From Arthrobacter sp. StoSoilB22 (GTDB taxonomy: Bacteria; Actinomycetota; Actinomycetes; Actinomycetales; Micrococcaceae), in the NCBI RefSeq assembly GCF_019977315.1, contig NZ_AP024652.1, forward strand, positions 248,001-312,000: a stretch of 64,000 nucleotides of DNA, written 5' to 3'. Positions 59,535 to 64,000 of the stretch are shown in pieces. The notes under the pieces are model-generated. The model was given only the letters and a program-made list of their open reading frames with translations, did no database searches and was not told where the DNA came from. The first letter of the stretch is position 1; every line of letters starts with the position of its first letter. Both the position numbers and the translations under genes were made by a program.

Positions 59535-60494
59535 GTGCCCAGGCTTAAGCGAAGTGACCTTTCCAAACCCGGCATAGTTCGCCGCAGGGTAGGCAAGGGG
59601 TTCAGCTACCGCCACCCTGACGGGAGCTTGGTCAGCAAGGAGGATCGCCAGCGCATCAATGCGCTGGCGATCCCGCCCGCGTGGACCGATGTTTGGATCA
59701 GCCCGTTCGAGCATGGGCACATTCTGGCTACTGGTGTGGACGCTGCCGGGCGAAGCCAATACATCTACCATCCGGGTTGGCGGGAGCGGAAGGACACCGA
59801 AAAGTTCATCAGGGCCGCAAAGCTGGGCTTGGTCCTGCCTGCGGTACGCCGCAACGTGACCGTGCATCTCCGGGATTCCGACGATCCCCGACAACAGACC
59901 CTTGCTGCCGCCGTGCGGTTCATGGACCTCGGTGCGCTCCGCGTCGGTTCCGAGATCTACATGAAGCAGAACGGCTCGTATGGGCTCACGACGCTTCGAT
60001 GCCGGCACGCCCGCGTGGAAGGGCCGGACGTTTTCCTCAAGTTCCCCGGCAAGAGCGGTCAGTTGTGGGACACCTCCATTCACGATCCCGCCCTTGCCGC
60101 GTTCCTGGAACCGCTGGCAGGGCGGCCGGGCAAAGAGCGCCTGCTGGCCTACCAAGCCAAGGGCTCCTGGGTATCGGTGGACGCGTCCATGATCAACGAA
60201 TACCTGCGCGGAGTCGCCGGAGAGGCTTACACCTCCAAGGATTTCCGGACGTGGAAGGGGACGGCGGCTGCTGCCATGTGCCTCATCAAGTCGGGCCATA
60301 AGGGAACTCCCAGGCAGGCCATTGTGCGGGCCATCAAAGAGGCATCGGACCTCTTGGGCAATACGCCTTCGGTGGCGCGCTCGTCCTATGTTGATCCACG
60401 GATTATCGAGGGATACCTGTCCGAGGAGCTCAAGGACGTCAAGCCAACGGAAGCGTCCATTGCTGCCTACTTGAACGAAGAGGCGCCAAAGTAG
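59535..60494 (+). CDS. Type IB DNA topoisomerase (poxvirus-like)
   Basis: A 319-aa bacterial TopIB. The N-terminal domain begins SKPGIVRRRVGKGFSYRHPDG (seen as RRRVGKGFSYR), and the catalytic domain (about 100-300) contains RVGSEIY, SYGLTTLRCRH with the catalytic Arg and Lys region, KDFRTWKGT, and the nucleophile Tyr285 in SVARSSYVDP. It relaxes supercoils by a 3'-phosphotyrosyl intermediate. GTG start at 59535; no strong ribosome site seen. Confidence 0.92.
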   Translation: MPRLKRSDLSKPGIVRRRVGKGFSYRHPDGSLVSKEDRQRINALAIPPAWTDVWISPFEHGHILATGVDAAGRSQYIYHPGWRERKDTEKFIRAAKLGLVLPAVRRNVTVHLRDSDDPRQQTLAAAVRFMDLGALRVGSEIYMKQNGSYGLTTLRCRHARVEGPDVFLKFPGKSGQLWDTSIHDPALAAFLEPLAGRPGKERLLAYQAKGSWVSVDASMINEYLRGVAGEAYTSKDFRTWKGTAAAAMCLIKSGHKGTPRQAIVRAIKEASDLLGNTPSVARSSYVDPRIIEGYLSEELKDVKPTEASIAAYLNEEAPK

Positions 60495-60573
60495 GCCAGA
60501 CCGCACCAGGGAATTTTATGAGTACACTCGTACTAATAAAGTTTTTAGGGGTTCATGGCGTCTGGGGGCGTAA

Positions 60574-61125
60574 ATGATTTTGTTGGCAATCGTGGTGTGT
60601 GAAGTTGCTTTCTGGGTGGCGATTCTCGGAGGGCTCGCAGCGCGGTATCTGCTGCGTCGCCCGCGCCTTGGCGGGGTCTTGCTGATCCTTGCCCCGGTGA
60701 TCGATGCCATCCTGCTGTGCCTTGTGGCGGTGGATCTGCTCGGCGGGGGCACGGCCTCGTGGCACCATGGACTGGCTGCAATCTACATTGGGATCTCCGT
60801 CGCTTACGGCAAGCGCATGGTGGCGTGGGCGGATGCCCACTTCCAGCACCGGTTCGCCGGCGGACCGGCGCCGGAACGGCTCACGGGAAAGCCTTACACC
60901 ATCAAATGCTGGCGGGATGTGCTGCTCACGGCGTTGGCAGTAGCCATCGCAGCGGCGACACTGGGGGCGATCATTCTCCTCGTCAACGACGCCCAAAGAA
61001 CCGCAGCCCTCTGGGACTTCTTCCGTATCCTGGGCATCATCCTCGCCATCGACTTCCTGTGGGCCGTGAGCTATACGATCTGGCCGAAGAAGCCCGCCCG
61101 CGCCCTGTCACCTACCGCTCTGTAG
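60574..61125 (+). CDS. Integral membrane protein of unknown function (183 aa)
   Basis: A 183-aa protein with five hydrophobic segments (about 2-22, 33-55, 65-80, 113-138, 148-165). Between the third and fourth lies a conserved-looking loop (RMVAWADAHFQHRF, KPYTIKCWRDVL). I do not name a family with certainty. It lies nine bases upstream of a TetR gene in the same direction, so it may be that regulator's partner. Confidence 0.7.
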   Translation: MILLAIVVCEVAFWVAILGGLAARYLLRRPRLGGVLLILAPVIDAILLCLVAVDLLGGGTASWHHGLAAIYIGISVAYGKRMVAWADAHFQHRFAGGPAPERLTGKPYTIKCWRDVLLTALAVAIAAATLGAIILLVNDAQRTAALWDFFRILGIILAIDFLWAVSYTIWPKKPARALSPTAL

Positions 61126-61134
61126 AGCTGAACC

Positions 61135-61722
61135 ATGCCCCGGAGAATCGATGCAGAGGCGCGTAGCGCAGCAATTGCGGAAGCTTCCTTGCGTGTCCTT
61201 GAACGGGATGGATTGTCGGGCCTTTCGGTGCGCGGGGTGGCGGCAGAAGCGGGTATAGCCGCCGCTTCACTACGACGCGCCTTTGCTACGCAACACGCTC
61301 TGCGTGAGTTCTGCCTGCAACTCATTGAAGACCGGGTCACAGCGCGAATGGCTGCACTTGAGCTCTCGGGCCGGGAACTGGTTGATGAATTGCTCCTGCA
61401 ATTGCTGCCTCTGGACAGGGAACGGCGTCTGGAACTGGTTGCACAGGTCCAGCTCGGCGTCCTTTCACTGAATGACGCTGCGCTTCGTCCCGCAGCGATC
61501 AGGCTCAGCGACGGAGTGGAACGCGTATGCCGCGCAGCCGTGCAGATCCTGGCGGAAGGGGGTCAGTTCCATCAGGAGCGGGACCCCGAATATGAAGCTC
61601 AGCGGTTGCGTGCGCTCTTGGATGGGATCGCGATGCACGGGCTGTGGAGCGGGGACCTCTTGGAATCGGGTCCCATGCTCCTGGTGCTCGCACGTCATCT
61701 CGACGAACTCGCAAACCCTTAG
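61135..61722 (+). CDS. TetR-family transcriptional regulator
   Basis: A 195-aa regulator with an N-terminal helix-turn-helix (residues about 10-55; LSVRGVAAEAGIAAASLRRAFATQHAL), a form seen in TetR_C_6/BetI-like proteins, and an all-helical ligand domain ending in a conserved LLDGIAMHGLW. It follows the membrane protein gene by nine bases and is closed by a long hairpin at 61727-61778. Confidence 0.88.
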   Translation: MPRRIDAEARSAAIAEASLRVLERDGLSGLSVRGVAAEAGIAAASLRRAFATQHALREFCLQLIEDRVTARMAALELSGRELVDELLLQLLPLDRERRLELVAQVQLGVLSLNDAALRPAAIRLSDGVERVCRAAVQILAEGGQFHQERDPEYEAQRLRALLDGIAMHGLWSGDLLESGPMLLVLARHLDELANP

Positions 61723-61726
61723 AGAG

Positions 61727-61778
61727 ACGCAAAGAGCCCGGTGCCACCGGTATCCGGGTGGCACCAGGCTCTTTGCGT
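61727..61778. terminator. Long hairpin between convergent tetR and ptsH
   Basis: Twelve-bp arms ACGCAAAGAGCC (61727-61738) and complement (61767-61778) continue, after one mismatch, with GGTGCCACC (61740-61748) and its complement (61757-61765). A 21-bp stem overall with an 8-base loop. Lies between convergent genes and probably stops transcription from both sides. Confidence 0.6.
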
Positions 61779-61804
61779 GGCGCTGAGGGGTTTGGGTGTC
61801 CCTA

Positions 61805-62080
61805 TTAGGCGTCGTGGTCCGTTTCGAGGATCTTCACCAGGCTGTCCAGGGCTGCATCCGCGCCTTCACCTTCGGCGCGCAGCACCACAACATCGCCGTG
61901 GGAAGCGCCCAGGCTCATGAGGGACAGGATGCTGGCGGCGTCCATGGCGTCATCGGCGGGCTCGCCCTGACGTGCGATGGTGACGTCGATGTCCAGGTCA
62001 CCTGCTGCCTCGGCGAAGATGGCTGCAGGGCGGGCGTGGAGGCCCACGCGGCTTGCGATGGTGGCTGTACGTTCTGGCAT
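61805..62080 (-). CDS. ptsH: Phosphocarrier protein HPr
   Basis: A 91-aa HPr with the active-site His15 in SRVGLHARPAA and the regulatory-site region AASILSLMSLGA, where Ser50 aligns with the Ser46 of other HPrs. It passes phosphate from enzyme I to the EIIA of the fructose permease encoded just upstream on the same strand. AAAGGAGC precedes the start. Confidence 0.95.
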   Translation of the reverse strand: MPERTATIASRVGLHARPAAIFAEAAGDLDIDVTIARQGEPADDAMDAASILSLMSLGASHGDVVVLRAEGEGADAALDSLVKILETDHDA

Positions 62081-62164
62081 TGGTGCTCCTTTTTATGAAG
62101 GGTGGCGGTTAGGGGAGATGGCTTTGTGGGAAGTCTAGACCGTGGGGCCTGGACGGTGGAGAGC

Positions 62165-64000
62165 CTAGACGCTGACGGTGGCCGGGGCGGCTTCCGCTTC
62201 CACCGGCTTCTTGACTGCAAAGCGCTTGAGGGCGATGACGGCCAGCGCGCTGACCACCATTCCGGCCACGATGGCGACGATGAACATTGGCAGGTTGCCA
62301 ATGGCAAAGAAGACGAAGAGCCCGCCGTGGGGAGCCTGGGAGGTGACCCCGGTAGCCATGCAGAGTGCGCCCGTCAGTGCGCCACCCACCATGCTGGCCG
62401 GTATGACGCGCAGCGGATCGGCTGCTGCGAACGGGATGGCACCTTCGGAGATGAACGAGGCACCCAGCAGCCAGGCGGCCTTGCCGTTTTCGCGCTCTGC
62501 GAGGCTGAAGAGCTTCTTGTTCAGGACCGTAGCAAGGGCCATGGCCAGCGGCGGAACCATGCCTGCCGCCATGACGGTGCCCATGATGAGCCACGGAGCC
62601 TGGTTGTCAGCGCTGCCGGCACTCAGGCCTGCCACTGCGAAGGCGTAGGCAACCTTGTTGACCGGGCCGCCGAGATCGAAGCACATCATGAGGCCCAGGA
62701 TGATGCCGAGGACTACGGCAGAGGCGCCGCTCATGCCCGTCAGCCAGTTGTTCAGAGCCACGGTAAGGCCGGCAATGGGACCGCCAAGGACCAGGAACAT
62801 CAAGCCCGAAGCGACGATGGAAGCCAGCAGTGGAATGATGACAACCGGCATCAAGCCACGGAGCCAGCGGGGTACCTGCCAGGTTCCGATGAGATGCGCG
62901 ATGTAGCCGGCCAGGAGACCGCCCACGATGCCGCCCAGGAAGCCTGCGCCCATGAAACCTGATACGGCACCGGCGACGAAGCCCGGCGCAATGCCCGGCC
63001 GGTCGGCGATGGCGTACGCAATGTAGCCAGCCAGTGCCGGGACAAGGAATCCCATGGACAGGGCGCCGATCTTGAACAAGACCGCACCAAGATAGATGGC
63101 GAGTCCGCCTTCGGGAAGATTGCCGAAGTTGTTCTCCAGCACTACCTTGTCCGCAATTTCAGTGATTTCGTAGCCGCCCAGCAGGAAGCCCAAGGCAATC
63201 AGGAGCCCGCCACCGGCCACGAACGGAATCATGTAGCTGACGCCCGTGAGGAGTGCGCGCTTCAGCTTCTGGCCAATGTGCTCACCCTTTTCCTCCTGGG
63301 CGCGCTCAGCCTGCTCTTCGGCACCAAAGTGCGGAACGCGGCGGGCGTGCGGGTCCGTGGCGGCTGCCAGAGCTTCCTCCACCATCTTGGTGGGTTCGTC
63401 GATGCCACGCTTGACCGGTGCGTTGATGACCGGCTTCCCGGCGAAGCGTTCCTTGCCGCGTACGTCAACGTCCACGGCGAAGATTACGGCGTCGGCGGCT
63501 GCGATGACTGCCGGATCCAGCGGTTTGGCGCCGGAGGAACCCTGCGTCTCTACCTGAAGGTCAACACCCATTTCCTTGGCCGCGGCAACCAACGAATCTG
63601 CAGCCATGTAGGTGTGCGCAATGCCCGTTGGGCACGCGGTGACGGCCACGATGCGCTTTGGTGCGGCAGTCGTCGTCGTGCCGGCGGCGGCAGCGGCGGG
63701 TGCGGACTCTGCGGGTGCTGCGGCAGAAGCGGGAGCAGCAGCCGGCTTATCGGCCAGCGCGCCATCCACGAGGTCAACAATGTCCTGCTCAGTGGCAGCC
63801 GCACGCAGCGCTGCCGTGAAGTCCTTTTTGATCAGCGAACGTGCCAGCCTGGAGAGCAGCTTCAGGTGTTCCTGATCCGCACCGTCCGGGGCTGCGATGA
63901 AGAAGATGAGGTCAGCGGGACCATCCTTGGCTCCGAAGTCCACCTTGTGGGACAGCCGGGCCATGGCCAAGGCAGGCTCCTGGACGGCGGCTGAGCGGCA
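62165..64000 (-). CDS. fruA: Fructose-specific PTS permease EIIABC (N-terminus beyond the window)
   Basis: At least 612 codons in frame to base 64000; the first part of EIIA is outside. The visible order is as follows. The end of the EIIA domain begins AAVQEPALAMARLSHKVDFG. An Ala/Pro linker follows, then an EIIB domain with the phosphocysteine motif VTACPTGIAHTYMA. A second linker leads to an EIIC domain of about eight to ten helices (PFVAGGGLLIALGFLLGGY, FDLGGPVNKVAYAF, SEGAIPFAAADPLRVIPASM), the usual FruA layout. It imports fructose as fructose 1-phosphate using HPr made by the next gene. Confidence 0.93.
   Translation of the reverse strand, partial: CRSAAVQEPALAMARLSHKVDFGAKDGPADLIFFIAAPDGADQEHLKLLSRLARSLIKKDFTAALRAAATEQDIVDLVDGALADKPAAAPASAAAPAESAPAAAAAGTTTTAAPKRIVAVTACPTGIAHTYMAADSLVAAAKEMGVDLQVETQGSSGAKPLDPAVIAAADAVIFAVDVDVRGKERFAGKPVINAPVKRGIDEPTKMVEEALAAATDPHARRVPHFGAEEQAERAQEEKGEHIGQKLKRALLTGVSYMIPFVAGGGLLIALGFLLGGYEITEIADKVVLENNFGNLPEGGLAIYLGAVLFKIGALSMGFLVPALAGYIAYAIADRPGIAPGFVAGAVSGFMGAGFLGGIVGGLLAGYIAHLIGTWQVPRWLRGLMPVVIIPLLASIVASGLMFLVLGGPIAGLTVALNNWLTGMSGASAVVLGIILGLMMCFDLGGPVNKVAYAFAVAGLSAGSADNQAPWLIMGTVMAAGMVPPLAMALATVLNKKLFSLAERENGKAAWLLGASFISEGAIPFAAADPLRVIPASMVGGALTGALCMATGVTSQAPHGGLFVFFAIGNLPMFIVAIVAGMVVSALAVIALKRFAVKKPVEAEAAPATVSV

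Noticed and set aside
1..64000. tRNA, rRNA, CRISPR arrays, insertion sequences, phage or integrase genes
   Set aside because: I looked for cloverleaf-like CCA ends, spaced repeats, transposase and integrase motifs by eye and found none I could support; a dedicated RNA search would be needed to exclude small RNAs.

Overview
The window looks like a chromosomal segment of a high-GC actinobacterium, most likely Arthrobacter or Paenarthrobacter. That is inferred from the roughly 60-65% GC coding, GTG and TTG starts, many 4-nt ATGA/GTGA gene overlaps, the LigD-Ku pair, a desferrioxamine-type siderophore operon and the MHS, MocR and FUSC gene types. I saw no tRNA, rRNA, CRISPR array, insertion sequence or phage genes. 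Genes are dense on both strands.

Layout, left half. 1-4226: a LacI-controlled glycan locus (partial sugar-binding lipoprotein, DUF6807/PmoA-like protein, GH43 glycosidase, LacI regulator) with two LacI-type operators. 4295-13699: a catabolic cluster containing a ThDP-dependent decarboxylase-like enzyme, an isatin hydrolase/cyclase-family protein, a CrtI-like flavoprotein, a StyA2B-type fused monooxygenase-reductase, a StyA1-type monooxygenase and an SDR. A divergent AraC regulator and a hidden 49-aa ORF lie at its head, and a 78-bp regulatory sequence occurs there twice. The gene set fits oxidation of indole through isatin and isatinate. 13707-14708: an MNT/HEPN two-gene module. 14780-21433: a FadR-type regulator, an alpha/beta hydrolase, and a four-carbon acid sugar operon (DUF1537 kinase, dehydrogenase, GntP permease, class II aldolase) linked by GATGTCnGACATC palindromes.

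Middle. 21472-24215: small membrane, VOC, acyltransferase and GNAT genes. 24220-29699: a surface system with a sigma factor fused to a zinc-finger anti-sigma-like domain, a membrane segment and an extracellular domain, next to a 985-aa LAXTG-anchored protein. A paralogous sigma fusion with a downstream lipoprotein lies at 40834-43082. 30421-35751: the desABCD siderophore operon behind DtxR/DmdR-type iron boxes. 35914-38490: nicotinamide riboside uptake and salvage (pnuC, nadR, nrtR) with two NrtR-like boxes.

Right part. 38490-52520: mixed housekeeping and transport genes, including a decayed VOC/TetR locus at 48784-49716. 52809-56869: small basic proteins and the NHEJ pair ligD/ku. 56893-61722: membrane proteins, Dps, topoisomerase IB and a TetR regulator. 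61805-64000: HPr and a fructose-type PTS permease, truncated at its N-terminus by the window end.

Two families of dispersed palindromic elements (copies at 4230 and 53357; at 18925 and 21863) lie between genes. Functional assignments are from recognisable motifs and gene context; substrates of the catabolic clusters are inferred.
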